DNA of 64,000 nt. Source: Bombardia bombarda (Eukaryota; Ascomycota; Sordariomycetes; Sordariales; Lasiosphaeriaceae). Of this stretch, positions 1 to 11,497 are shown one piece after another. The position numbers were made by a program, and so were the translations under genes. Location of the stretch: NCBI GenBank assembly GCA_030512295.1, contig JAULSR010000002.1, forward strand, positions 6,820,001 through 6,884,000, given 5' to 3'. The notes under the pieces are model-generated. The model had not been told where the DNA came from and searched no databases. It was given only the letters and a program-made list of their open reading frames with translations. Position 1 is the stretch's first letter, and every line of letters starts with the position of its first letter.

Positions 1-835
1 TGGAGGTTACAAAGCCGTATGTACCTTCCTTCTCTGGCTAAGCTGCATCGACACGGCAGTGACATGTCATCATATGAACCTGCCTGCCAACCTCCCATCA
101 AATCATCATCACTTTCTACCCAAAAAACCGCCAACTTGACATAAACCAACTGCTATCCAAATCTTGTATGTCTTGTATGCGCCAGTTGGAGTTTCGACCA
201 TTTGAACTTTTCATAGGTGGGGCATGTGTAGCTTTACCCGACTACCAATAACCAACAGGAATTTGGTATATAAGTTCTGAATAACCTCACAGCAAGGCGG
301 TATCCACTTATCGAATATTTGATTGGTAAAATGAACCGTGATGACCAGGAGATGGAACTCTTTGACAAGCAATGCCTCAACTTCATTGCTGGTCGACGCT
401 TCACCCTAACATAAATATCCGATAATGGTATTCACCTTAACCTCATTGAATTCTCATGCCCCATATGCTAACCCTTACCCCGGACCATGCCAAGTTGAAC
501 CTCTGCCCACGCCACGCGGAGGGAGTCCGCGTTCATCACCCCTGAACCTCCAGCAGCCCACATACTGATTGGTGCAAACCCCCAGCTATCAGCCCAGGCT
601 CCGCTCTTTCGGCTAATATGGCTGTCCGCTACACCCCAATCTAGATGCGGCTCTTTGGTCTCCGAGGATGCCACCTTTGCCTTTTATGCTTCAAAATAAC
701 CTCATGTCCTCTCGTAAAGTAACAGACTAGATTCATTTGAATCCAGCAATGCAGTTGTGGCTTGCCTTCCTTTCAAGACCTCACTGAGCCACACACTTAA
801 CCAATCAACACTGTATCCAGATTCCAGACTTGAAC
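1..835. other. Intergenic, upstream of the SET gene
   Basis: No convincing coding region. The short open frames on both strands lack family motifs and sensible splice structure. The last few hundred bases presumably hold the promoter and leader of the SET-domain gene that starts at 836. Confidence 0.5.
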
Positions 836-3102
836 ATGGCCATCGTTGTACCACAAGCGCAAGCCATGGCTTCAGCCAGAAACCCCGACTGCGTCGCTGG
901 CGGTATCCCACCCCAGAGGCTGTCAAAGGAGGAGTTGACCAAGACACACAAGACGCACCTAAAGAACCAAGACTTGTCGCCTGATGCGCCGCGCCCGGTG
1001 AAGCAGCCCATCATGGCTGAGGCGTATCCGGCGTCGACAAAGTCTATTCGAGAGGTCGAGATTGTATGATCCCCGACCATGTATTCTCATGATGCACTTG
1101 CTGACCTTGAATGTAGATACCATTAAGTGAGCTTTCTGTCGAGACACATCACAGGGGCAAAGGCATCATTGTCAAGGTAATCAGCCCGCCCTATATTGGT
1201 GCTGGCGTAGTGAGTATCGTCGAGGACGAGTTCGGCAACGCAGACAAATTGGCCATCTACAACCAGGGTGACTCGTCCATTCTTTCAGGCGTACCAGAGG
1301 GCTGCATCGTCGCCGTCAAGGAGCCTTATTATATGCACAACGGCGCAGACAACGATTACATGATCTGTGTGGATCACCCTTCAGATGTCATCCTCCTGAG
1401 ATTCAACGATCCCGTCATTCCTGAATCTCTGCAGCTTGGCCCGCTGCTAAAGTCGGCAGAGGAATGGCGTGTCGCAGGCGATACAGCGTTTCTCGAGAAA
1501 GACTTTCCCACTGCTGTGTTCTGGTGAGTTATCCAACAGCACAAGCCTATGAGAAGCAACCCCCTTTCTTACCGAATAAACATACATAGTTATTCCGAAG
1601 CGCTGGAAGCAGCCGGGGAAGACGCAACAGCATTCAAGGCCCCCATATACAACAAGCGTGCAGGGACTAATCTGATTCTGGGCCGTTACGACGCCGCCAA
1701 GGCCGATTCCCTAGCCTCCCGGACAGGGGCTCTCTCGGACTGGAAAGCCTACTATAATGCTGGTCGAGCCACATACGGGCTGTGTGAGTACCGAACAAGC
1801 AGAGAGTACCTGGAGACGGCACTCGAGCTCAACCCTAACGTTAAGGGGATTCGCAAGGAGTACGAGCGATGCTTGGCACGGCTCCGAGAGGAAGAGCACG
1901 GGGAGTATGACTTTCAAGCTATGTTTTCGTCTCTCAGCCCACAGAACGTACACCTCGACAGCGGCTCGTTCCTCAGCCGCACCTGCGTCCGCAAATCCAA
2001 ACACCACGGGAATGGCCTGTTCGCGACGCATGCGATCAAGGCTGGCGACCTCGTGTTTGTCGAAAAAGCCACCCTCATGCCGAACCAATACGAGCCGACC
2101 CGCGCCTCTGCCGCGTTGTACGCACTCATGGTGCGCCAGCTCTGCGACAACCCCTCTCTAGCAGACACTGTCCTGAAGCTGTACCCGGGCGAGTACGAGC
2201 GCACCGGCGCCGAAGGGACCATTGTCGACGGCGTGCCCGTCGTCGACATCTTCCTGGTCGAGGGCATCCGCACCAAGAACTGCTTCAGCGCGCCGCTCTC
2301 GACCTACGAAGACACCAAGCCCGAGGTGCCGACGGGCCGCATGGCCAAGGGGCTTTGGCCGCACGCCAGCTACCTCAACCACAGCTGCGTGCCCAACACG
2401 ATGCGGTCCTTCCTGGGCGACGTGCTCGTCAGCAGGGCGATACGCGACATCGCCGAGGGCGAGGAGCTCTTCCAGCAGTACGTGCCCGTCAAGGCGCTCA
2501 ACGACCTGCGCAACAGCGTGTTAAAGGACAACTGGGGGTTCGAGTGCGGGTGCGGGCTGTGCGAAGGCGAGAGGAGGAGCTCCGCCGCGATGCTGGACAA
2601 GCGACGGGAGATGCTCGCCAAGGTGGAGAGGGCGTGCAACAAGCGGCCGCCGACGAAAGGGGCCATCGTGCCCGACGTGTCGATAAAGAACATTGAGCGG
2701 CTCGCGAAGCAGCTCGAGGACCTGCATGAGGAGGAGGTGTATGGCGACCTGCCGCGGCTGACGCTGGTTTACCCGTCGAATTGGCTGATGGAGGCGTATC
2801 GCGGGCGCAAGAATCACGCAAAGGCGCTGAAGCATGGGCTTAGAGTGCTGCGTAACTTTGGCTTTGGCGTACCGCGTGACGCGGAGCCCGCAAAGGTTGA
2901 TTGGGACCCGCGCGGGATGTACACGGGGTCGGGGGATGCCTCGCTCATGACGATACACGTCGTCGCTGCGTTGAGGCGGTTGGCCGAGTCGTATGGGGTG
3001 CTGGGACAGAAGGAACTGGCGAAGCGCTGCGTCGAGGCTGCCAAGTTTGGGTACAAGGTTGTCACGGGGTTCAGCACTGACCTGAGTGCTCTAGGTCAGT
3101 AG
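836..3102 (+). CDS. TPR and SET domain protein (SMYD-like methyltransferase family)
   Basis: Three exons: 836-1063, 1117-1523 and 1590-3102, giving about 715 aa. Both introns (1064-1116, 1524-1589) are GT..AG and keep frame. The middle of the protein has TPR-like helices (the YSEALEAAGED repeat spans the second splice). The SET domain covers roughly residues 340-510: an HGNGLFAT start, the NHSCVPNT cofactor/knot motif near residue 472, then the GEELFQQYV strand. A post-SET cysteine cluster follows (ECGCGLCEGE). This TPR-plus-SET layout is common in filamentous fungi and is usually annotated as a protein-lysine methyltransferase. The target, whether histone or non-histone, cannot be told from sequence. 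Translation was begun at the ATG at 836 because it is the first ATG of the frame that joins exon 2 correctly; the reading frame itself extends further upstream only through a TTG. Confidence 0.85.
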
Positions 3103-4699
3103 ACTAGACCTGAGTCTGGTAGGGCTCCACTGCATCAGGTGGAAATTCTTTACTGTGGTGGTATGGGTAAATAAAACCTGTGGAGCAGGTATTGACAAGG
3201 GAGGTGCCAGGGCTGGGCGTGTGCGCGCAAGGGTTGGAAAAGGTACAAAGCTCGGAAAAACATGGGATTCGGCGTAAGCCACAGTACCTGACATGGGGGG
3301 TTTTTTTTTCGCCCGCAACCACAGTATGCAGTACAAGTGCTAAAATCCGACCCGGCTTCTCAATATAAAGTCGACGAAGACAACAGCAACTGTGAAACAA
3401 TCCAGTTCATCTGGAAATTTATAAAAAAAACATTAGAACGGAAAGCGATATGGAAGCATTCTATCATGCAGATATGCATGATTGCATGTACCATTGTAGC
3501 GTAACGAAACGACACACTGAAACTATCACTGTGCCAATAGCAATAACAGATGATTTGAAGTGAACTCCAAGTCCAATCAGCGGGTATTGAATCTTACTAG
3601 TAATGTTCTGTGAAAAGAGAGAAAAAAAGCAAAAACATGTGGAATTTAGAGAGCTGAGCTGCATATGTGTCGCCATACTAGTATGCTTCATACGAGCGCA
3701 TTGTGTGACGTTGGCAGATTACGTGGCGGACGGCGCGGGTTGATTAAGCAGATTTATGCTATTGGCTTTGAGGGAGGAAGGATACAGGACAATCAAATAA
3801 TTTCAAAACTTGTAGCTTCGCATTCACTAATTTGTACTTGATGCCGAGTTATGTCGTTGGCCCTCCTTGCGTTGTGGCCGTTATGTACCTTCATGTACTT
3901 AGAGATGTAGGTATAATACTACAGCTAGGTTCACATTTCCCTCCAGTTTCAAATAATGTATACCGAGAGTCTTAAATCGACATTGTTATATAGATATCAT
4001 TAGTAGACTTCACAATCACATTTCAATGTTGGAGACTGTCGGTTTACCGTTACTGAGGTAAACATAAACCGCGCCATACGCCCGGATCTGCATAGACAAT
4101 TAGTGATCCACCTTTGGGTCAGAAATCGATAGTACTACGGATACTGTTTGACGCTTCACCAGTTAGTTGGGACCGAGTGTCTTAGACTAAGACACCGTTG
4201 TGAACTTGAACGAACCGCATTTGACCCCAAAACAGATCCAGCGCATGCTACATAGTACATTCCGCTGCTTTGCTGAGACCACGATAACCGAGTCTCGCAA
4301 GTGCAGCTGCGCGACAAATGCCGGCATTCCGCCACGCTTTATCGGCTTACATTTTGGGACAATCTGCTGGTCAAGGAAACCCGCCGATTCGACCGGACAC
4401 AAACGGTGCTGCACCGGTGCCGAAATGGGAAATGATCGGGGCCATGTCGTTGCACTTGGTTGTTGGGCGCTAGCGGACCTCCGACGACCCCCATGCGCGC
4501 CATGGCTTGTCTGCTTGTATAAATATGTAGATATATCACGACCTCCTTGGGCAAGTTATGGTTCGGTCTGCGACGAGTCAGTTGGGTGGGAAGTTGTCAA
4601 CTCCCGCAGTCCTTTTTTCGAACTGTTGTTCGACAGAGCATAATCGGGGAGATCCGATACGACACTCTCCTGCTACCAAGGCTCTCATACCCAGACAGC
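3103..4699. other. Intergenic, 1.6 kb, AT-richer
   Basis: Between the SET gene and the MFS gene, on the same strand. The sequence is AT-richer than its neighbours, with poly-A/T stretches and no supported gene. A 147-codon open frame at 4200-4643 has no recognisable motif and ends inside the MFS leader, so I did not call it. Confidence 0.5.
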
Positions 4700-6327
4700 A
4701 TGCGCCTCCACACTATACACGAGCTCGATAGGACCGAGGGTACGGTCCAGCTTCGCAAGGAGGCCAGCGGAGACGCCCCCTCGCTGGTGCTCGTGCCGCG
4801 GCCGTCCCCCAACGACCCCAACGACCCTCTGCGGTGGCCGTTGTGGAAAAAAAATGTTGCCTTCCTGTCAGTGTGCTCATTTACCTTCCTGGGCAACTAC
4901 GGCATTGGCGGTCTCACGTCGGCGTTCTACATCATATCGCTGGAGTTCGACAAAACAGTATCGGAAACAAGCGACTTGCTGCTCTGGCCCATCCTCGTGC
5001 TCGGCGTCTTCAACTTCTTCTGGGTGCCAGTGGCCAACTACTACGGCAAGCGGCCCGTCTTCGTCCTGGCGTCTGGATTGCTCTGCGTGTGTTACATATG
5101 GGGAGCCGTGGCCCAGTCGTTCGAGTCTCTGCTTTGGTCTAACATCATCGCCGCCTTTGCCGCATCTTCGACCGAGGCATTGGGTGCCAGCATCGTGAAC
5201 GACTTGTATTTCCTCCATGAACGCGGTGCCAAGATGGGAATGTACATGAACTTCATCGCTGGAGGCAACACCATCGGTCCCTTGATCTGCGGCTTTGTTA
5301 TCACGAGCCTGAGCTGGAGATGGCACAAATGGATCGCCGTCATCTTTACCGCCATCAACTTCATCGCCGTGGTCCTGTTTGTGCCCGAAACACGGTATAG
5401 ACGTGACGAGAACCAGAACGTCATAAGCGAGCAGATCGACATTAGCGACTCGGAAAAGACGACCACGGGTGGGGATGGCGAAGCAGCTGCAATAACCATG
5501 CCTGCACATCCGTCGCCAGTCATTCCAAAGAAGACTTGGTCGCAGGAGCTCAGCCTCTGGTCCGGTGTTCCACCAGATACGAATCTGCTCAAAATGTTTC
5601 TCCGACCGCTCCCCATGTTTGTATTCCCATGTGTCATCTACTCGTTCCTGGGATACGCCGTGTCACTGGTGCTCACCGTGGCGGTCAACATCCTCAACTC
5701 GTTCGTGCTGCAGGCGCCACCGTACAACTGGTCGCCCACCATCAACGGACTCATCAACATCCCGGGCTTCATCGGCAATATTGTTGGTGGCTATGCTGGC
5801 GGCTGGTTGGTTGACGTATTCTGCGACTGGCGCACCCGACGTAACCGTGGTGTGTACGAGCCCGAGAACAGACTGTACCTGATCGTTCTGCCGCTCTTCA
5901 TCACGGGGGCGGGGTGTGTTCTTTTTGGATATGGGGTGGAAAGAACACTGCACTGGACGAGCCTGTTCTTTGGCTATGGCATGATATCTTTTGCCTTGAC
6001 GGCCGTCCCGACTGCCACCATGGCTTATGTTTCAGACTGTGTTCTTCCGGTCAACTCGGATGCCCTTATGCTGATCAATGGTAAGCTCTACAAACGTTCT
6101 CAGCTATATGTCCGCGTATCATTAACCTCGCATTAGGATCCAAGAACATTGTAGCTTTTGGCTTCCTCTACGGCATCATACCCTGGGTCGATGAGGTTGG
6201 TTATGTTGATTGCTTTGGAGCCCAGGCTGGCATTTTTGTGGCTGTTATCGCTGTAGGAATGGGAGTATTGATACCATTTGGAGGAAAGATTAGACACATG
6301 CAGGCGAGGTGGCGTATTATTCTGTAA
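4700..6327 (+). CDS. MFS transporter, DHA1-like
   Basis: Two exons, 4700-6080 and 6137-6327, with a 56-nt GT..AG intron; 523 aa. The N-terminal cytosolic stretch carries NDPNDPLRWPLWKKN, a version of the NDPxNWP motif that precedes helix 1 in many fungal major-facilitator drug/metabolite pumps. About 12 hydrophobic helices follow, with a charged central loop (around residues 235-290) between helices 6 and 7. The intron falls near the C-terminus (LMLING/SKNIVAFGFLYG), and exon 2 encodes the last helices. The ATG at 4700 is preferred over upstream non-ATG extension because the preceding codons look like untranslated leader. The substrate is unknown. No biosynthetic genes lie alongside. Confidence 0.85.
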
Positions 6328-7168
6328 ATGGCCGGTGGATTTGCCTATCGAGAAGTGAGTGCTTATCTTATACGTTGATTACGGATATAAAGAGGGGAGG
6401 GAGTGGCTTCTTGGTTGATGCCTAGTGGAGGAAGTGATGGAAGTTGAGGCCTGAGTGGCTGTCTGATTTGAGCTTAATAGCGATAAATTCAAGTGTAACG
6501 CCATATCCCACAGCCCATCAGTTCTGTGCGATGATGCGAATGTGAAACGGCAAAAGAGTAGCTGGAAATTGAACCGCTAGCTTCAGGTGGAATGCCCGTG
6601 GGTGTCCAGCAGAAAAATTGAAATAAGGTTAGGTACGTTGTAGGCTCGTACATCACTAAGGTACCTGATAACCTCTCTAGGTACTTGGCAGTGCCAAACC
6701 GCCATGCGTGGAAGCAGCTGTGGGTATGAGTAAAAATCAATTTTTATTGTTGGCCATGACATGCAATATGGGTAGGATGTCATGAGAAAGGTTTTAACTT
6801 GTCACCTCACTCAGCTGTATTCGGAGTCTGCAAGGCTGAAGGCAGCAGACGGCGTCAATTGGCCTTCCCCGTGGCGCCATTTACCGGACGAATGGACGCG
6901 GACCCCACCGCCCTCAAGCCCCACCTCAGAACAACCCTGGCTAAGGCTGAATTGGAGGGGTCAAACCAACTCAGGAAATTTCGTGGCCGACCAGCCACCA
7001 AAGCATGCTCGAGCTGTCGAGCCACGAAAACAAAGCCTCGGCATTTCAACTTTCTGCTCTGCTGATTGCTTCCAACGCCCAAGACACGCACTTCCAATTC
7101 TCCACGGCGCATCAACCCGGCATCGCAATCCGACTACTCTCTCATCCTGACTGACTCACCCGGCAGAC
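6328..7168. other. Intergenic, RPC6 upstream region
   Basis: No supported gene. It contains two clusters of the dispersed TAGGTAC word (near 6626-6637 and 6658-6688) and the leader of the RPC6 gene. Confidence 0.5.
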
Positions 7169-8528
7169 ATGGCGGGCTCACAGGGCGACGCCGCCAAGCT
7201 TCAAATCTTGAAAGATGCCCTCTACGATGAGGCGCGCCAGCATGGCTCCGAGTCACGCTTGTTTACGCAAAGGGATCTTCTCGGACTGAATGTTATCCCC
7301 AACGAAAATGCAACACTCCTACTGCGTGTCGTCCAGGGCCTCTGCGACGACAAGCTGTTTGTCGGTACGAACAATCATGCCGGTCTTGCCTGGCGATGGC
7401 GCAGCAAGGAAGATGCAAAGAAGTACGTGATATCCCCCTCTGCCACTCCGACAACTACAGGAAAGAGACACTCGAGCTAACACAGCTCTCTCCCCCTTCA
7501 GATACACCTCCCTCAGCGACGAGACCATGATGGTCTACAGCATGATCGACGAGGCTGGTGCCGACGGCATCTGGAACCGCACCATCAAGTTTAAGCTCAA
7601 CATGCACGACTCGGTCGTTAAATCGGCTATCAAAACCCTCGAGACCAAGGGCTACATTATGGGCATGAAGAATGTCGAACATCCCAATAAGAAGATGTAC
7701 ATCAAGGCCAACCTGCGCCCCTCGGACCGCGCCACTGGTGGGCCCTGGTTCACCGACGGCGAGCTCGACACCGCCTTCATCACAGAACTCGAGATGATCG
7801 TCTTTGAGTTCATCAAAACCCAAAGCGCATATTTGGGCTCACAGGGCGGACATAGGAGCGTGGGACCTGCCAGGATGCCAACCAAGGGCGTTATCCGAGG
7901 CGGCGCTGCCCCGGTCTCCAACGTAGGAGATTCCTCGTCGCGCGGTGTCAAGCGCGCCGCGACCGAAATTTCCAACGACGACCAGACCCCCGCGCCCGCG
8001 CCCGCGCCCGCGCCCGTGACAGCACCCCACCAATCTTCCTCATCCTCCACCGCCGTGAACAAGGCTAGACTAAAAGTCTTTCTCCCGCTGCCAGCCGGCT
8101 ACAAGACGTACCCCACTGTGTCCGAGATTGCCCAGCAGATCGACAAGTGGGGAATCACAAACAATACTACACTGAGCGAGGCAGATATTCAGCAGCTTGT
8201 CGACATCTTAACCTTTGATGGGTTGATTGAGCCCATCAAGGTTAACGGCCGTAAGGGATACCGGGTGACACGCCCCACGAAACAAGAAACCAGTTCGCTC
8301 GCAAAGCGGCAAAAGGACCGCGAGGCGGGTATTGGGCTGGACCTAACACTTATGGGCGTTGAGACAGGCAGCAACGGCCTGACAGAGACGCCGTGTGGTC
8401 GATGTCCTGTATTCGAGTTGTGCGAGGAGGGCGGGCCTGTGAGCCCGAGTAACTGCGTCTATTTTACGGAGTGGTTGGGGCTTGACGAGGGGAGGAGTAA
8501 ACCGCCAAATGGGATTGTCCCGGCGTGA
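7169..8528 (+). CDS. RPC34: DNA-directed RNA polymerase III subunit RPC6 (Rpc34/RPC39)
   Basis: Two exons, 7169-7422 and 7502-8528, joined in frame across a GT..AG intron; 426 aa. The protein has tandem winged-helix modules in the N-terminal half (KYTSLSDETMMVYSMIDEAG is the splice-spanning segment) and a third winged helix after a linker. At the C-terminus is a cysteine set, PCGRCPVFELCEEGG..SPSNC, followed by YFTEWLGLD. This pattern matches the iron-sulfur-binding end of metazoan and many fungal RPC6 proteins. Rpc34 belongs to the Rpc82/34/31 subcomplex that contacts TFIIIB and opens Pol III promoters at tRNA and 5S genes, so it acts in the nucleus. The linker includes an APAPAPAPAP run encoded by a GC-rich repeat at about 7987-8014; such linkers vary freely between species. 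Confidence 0.93.
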
Positions 8529-8941
8529 CTTGGCTTTGTTTTGAGTGTCCTTTTTTTAACTATCACGTTGGCTCAAATGTACTGCAAAGGATGGGGAGTG
8601 GAGACAGCTTCCCTGGCATGGCGTTCTAAAGGAAACCGGATTGCTTTTATATTCGGGGGGGCGGGAAAAGGTAGATACACAGATTAGAGCAAATTCTTAC
8701 AGGATGAGGAATGCTCGACTTCTGCGAGCCAAATGTCACATTCGTTTATTCACGCAGCTCACGCCTGCTTATAAATGGCCTGGATGAGTGGTGTCAATGT
8801 AATTGGGGTGATTAAATTCTTCCCGTTAACCTAGCGCTTTTACATTTCCTCGGCCTGGCAAGCCCGGACCCCTAAAATCACTAGAGCATTACGATCATCC
8901 GATCCTCCCCAACCTCATCAATACACGAATCTATCCACCGT
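8529..8941. other. Convergent 3' intergenic
   Basis: Short spacer between the converging RPC6 and cyclophilin genes. Only 3' UTR-like sequence is seen. Confidence 0.5.
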
Positions 8942-10070
8942 TTAGAGGGCGCCAGAGTTGACGATGGTGGGCTTCTTGCTGTACTTGATAGCACCGCTGG
9001 GGGAGCCGGTGGCCTCGATGGCCTTGACAATGCGCATACCCTCATCGTCAGCGACCTCTCCGAAGACGACGTGGCGACCGTCGAGCCAGCTGGTCACGAT
9101 GGTGGTGATGAAGAACTGAGAGCCGTTGCTGTAAGGGAGTTATATTAGTATTTATAAGTTACGCATAGATACCCGGACAGATTACCAAACTTACGTGTTG
9201 GGGCCGGCATTGGCCATGGAGAGAAGACCGGGGCGGGTGTGCTTGCGGATGAAGTTCTCATCGGCGAACTTCTCGCCGTAGATGGACTTACCACCAGTGC
9301 CCTTGTTACAATTAGTTTAAGCACAGTGACATCCAACAGAAAATATGGACTTACGTTGCCACGGGTGAAGTCACCACCCTGGAGCATGAACTCGGGGATG
9401 ACACGGTGGAAAGAAGAGCCCTTGTAACCGAAACCCTTCGCGCCAGTGCAGAGCTCGAGGAAGTTTTGGGTGGTCTTGGGGACGACGTCGTCATAGAGAG
9501 TGAAGTTAACGCGGCCCTTCTGGACTATGGAATAGTTAGCGAATGGATCAGTGTCGTGGGACGGTGAGCGTCAAGGAGCGAGATGCAGCATGCAGAGATT
9601 TTCGCTGCTACATGACAAATACTAGACAGAGACTGCAAGCAATTTCTCAATGGCATCGGGTGAGACATCAAATGGATGGGACATGGTCGAAAGCAGGAGA
9701 TGGCATGATGAGAAGACAGGACTGTGCTAAAGTGGCATTGGCTCGAAAGCCGAATTGAGCTTACGCTTCACCTCCTTGGTAGGCTTGCCAGCGGCATCGA
9801 GGACGGGGCCCTCCCACTCAAGATCGAAAAAGCTGCAAGATGCTGCGGTCAGAAGAAGCTCGAGAGATGAATGGTCAGAGAGTCTCGTATCTCTTACACT
9901 TTGGACATGTTGTAGATGGTGGAGGCTGAAAAGGCTCGAGATGTGGTTGTGGTGTTTGATTGCAGAAATGCCGAGCAAGTAGAGGAGAAGGGAGTAGTCG
10001 AAAGATTATGAATGAGGGAGGAGGGTCGAGGGAGAGTAGAGCAATGGCGGGGTAGGAGGGGTCGAAACAT
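8942..10070 (-). CDS. Cyclophilin, peptidyl-prolyl cis-trans isomerase with mitochondrial and cytosolic forms
   Basis: Five exons on the minus strand: 10070-9898, 9832-9765, 9524-9355, 9301-9195 and 9128-8942. All introns are GT..AG and in frame. Starting at the ATG at 9908 (MSKVFFDLEWEG) gives a 180-aa cytosolic cyclophilin A type. Starting at the in-frame ATG at 10070 adds 54 residues, rich in Arg/Ser/Thr and without acidic residues (begins MFRPLLPRHC), which looks like a mitochondrial presequence. Neurospora crassa is known to make both forms from one gene. Catalytic residues are present: the FHR arginine, then FMLQGGDFTRGN, and the Trp of TSWLDGRHVVFGEV that contacts cyclosporin A. The enzyme isomerises X-Pro bonds and is the cyclosporin receptor. 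Confidence is high for the family and good for the dual start. Confidence 0.93.
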
Positions 10071-11497
10071 TTTCCGCTCTGGAGGGGAGAGGTTAGCGCA
10101 CGGCAGGAGCCAATCACGACACAAACAACCCTGGCATAAACCGCAGCGCAGCGCCGGGAAAGTGCGAACAAGTGCAAACAAGGTACGTAGCCTTCACGTG
10201 AGAAAATGAGGGGCGATTTGCGTCTGCTTCCAAGGATCCGCCCCACTGCGCCTGCGCCTGAGCAGGACCATTCTTTGCCCCCTGCGGACTAGCACAGCAA
10301 GCTCGAAACTCAAGGCACGAACGAGCTTGGAGCTTGACGTGAAGTGGCCGAAGTGGTGATGACGATGAGGGATTCCCCCTCTTGCCCTGTTGGCTTTGGG
10401 GCCGACGCCGATCTCGATTCTGACGGAGATGGGAATTGATGGAGTGGAAGGAAGGGGGGTGTGGGGGAGGGACGTCTGCGCCAACAATCGCCTGCGAGTT
10501 GCAATCCGTCGCGATTTCCAAAGCGAGGGCAGGAAATGCCATCGACGCATATGGCGACAGACAGCCAACATGCGGGGTTTGCTTGTTCCTGGGCGCCAAT
10601 TGGAGCATCTGGGCCCAACTTTGCCCACAACACTGACCGAGCCACTCGTCGTAACTCAACGAGTCACACCTATGCCATCCAAAGCATGGCACGACAAGCT
10701 GGCAGGTCCAATGTTGGCTGACGCAGACAAGATTAGGGCTGGCGGCCGTTGAGCTGAGTCCCAAATGGAATCCTCAGGTCCAGCTCATGTTCCACGCTCG
10801 CCCGGCTGTCTCTTGCTGTCATCTCTGGCTCTGGCTACCAAATAGCTGGGTCTAGTGGTGGATGGAGACAGCCTCAGCCTTGGCCAATCCGTTGATGTAA
10901 TTTTTTTGGTGGTACTTTAACCCCCTGGGTTGCGCATTCGACAACAAGACAGAGGGGGGGATAGACGGGGCAGGTGGGATATGTCCAGACATAAAAGATA
11001 GTACAAACGCACCTTTTGTTGGGAGTCACACTTGTTCCGGGTTATAGTACAGATAGATAATGTACAAGATGAATTGAAACGTGAAAATGGAAAAAAAGAT
11101 GGATGCTTAACTAAAATTTCATTCTCGTTCAATCCAAAGCTCGAACACGCTTTTTTGGGCACAGGCCAAGCAATCTCGGGGAATAGCGTGGAGCGTGGTT
11201 CGTGGGTAGGCGGCCTTGACACCTTAGGCCAAAAGAGTACCTAGGTACTTCCATCCGGACGTGTTTCTTTTCCGGCCTCTCCGTTGGCGCCTGACGCTTA
11301 GACCCACCAGCCAGAAACGGACCCCTGATACCTTGGTCTTGGCAGCGGCACCTGAAAGTTGTAAGGTGTCAAGGTTCCAGCGGGCGGGCGCATCTCCCGA
11401 CCAGTCGTGATTGAAGCCGTGGACAACAACACAACAGCCCGTTGACACATTGCCTCTGCACCAATTCACAGTGCCTCTGCAACAATTCGCTGCGCCA
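10071..11497. other. Divergent intergenic between cyclophilin and ENTH gene
   Basis: This is a 1.4 kb shared upstream region. Overlapping open frames of up to 216 codons occur on the minus strand, but they have no motif and skewed composition, so I did not call them. A perfect 12-bp palindrome, GTACCTAGGTAC, lies at 11237-11248. Confidence 0.5.

Noticed and set aside
4877..5509. 210-codon open frame on the minus strand
   Set aside because: It is antisense to the MFS helices and is a shadow.
10114..10764. 216-codon open frame on the minus strand upstream of cyclophilin
   Set aside because: It overlaps the cyclophilin leader, competes with several other equally open frames, and has no family motif.
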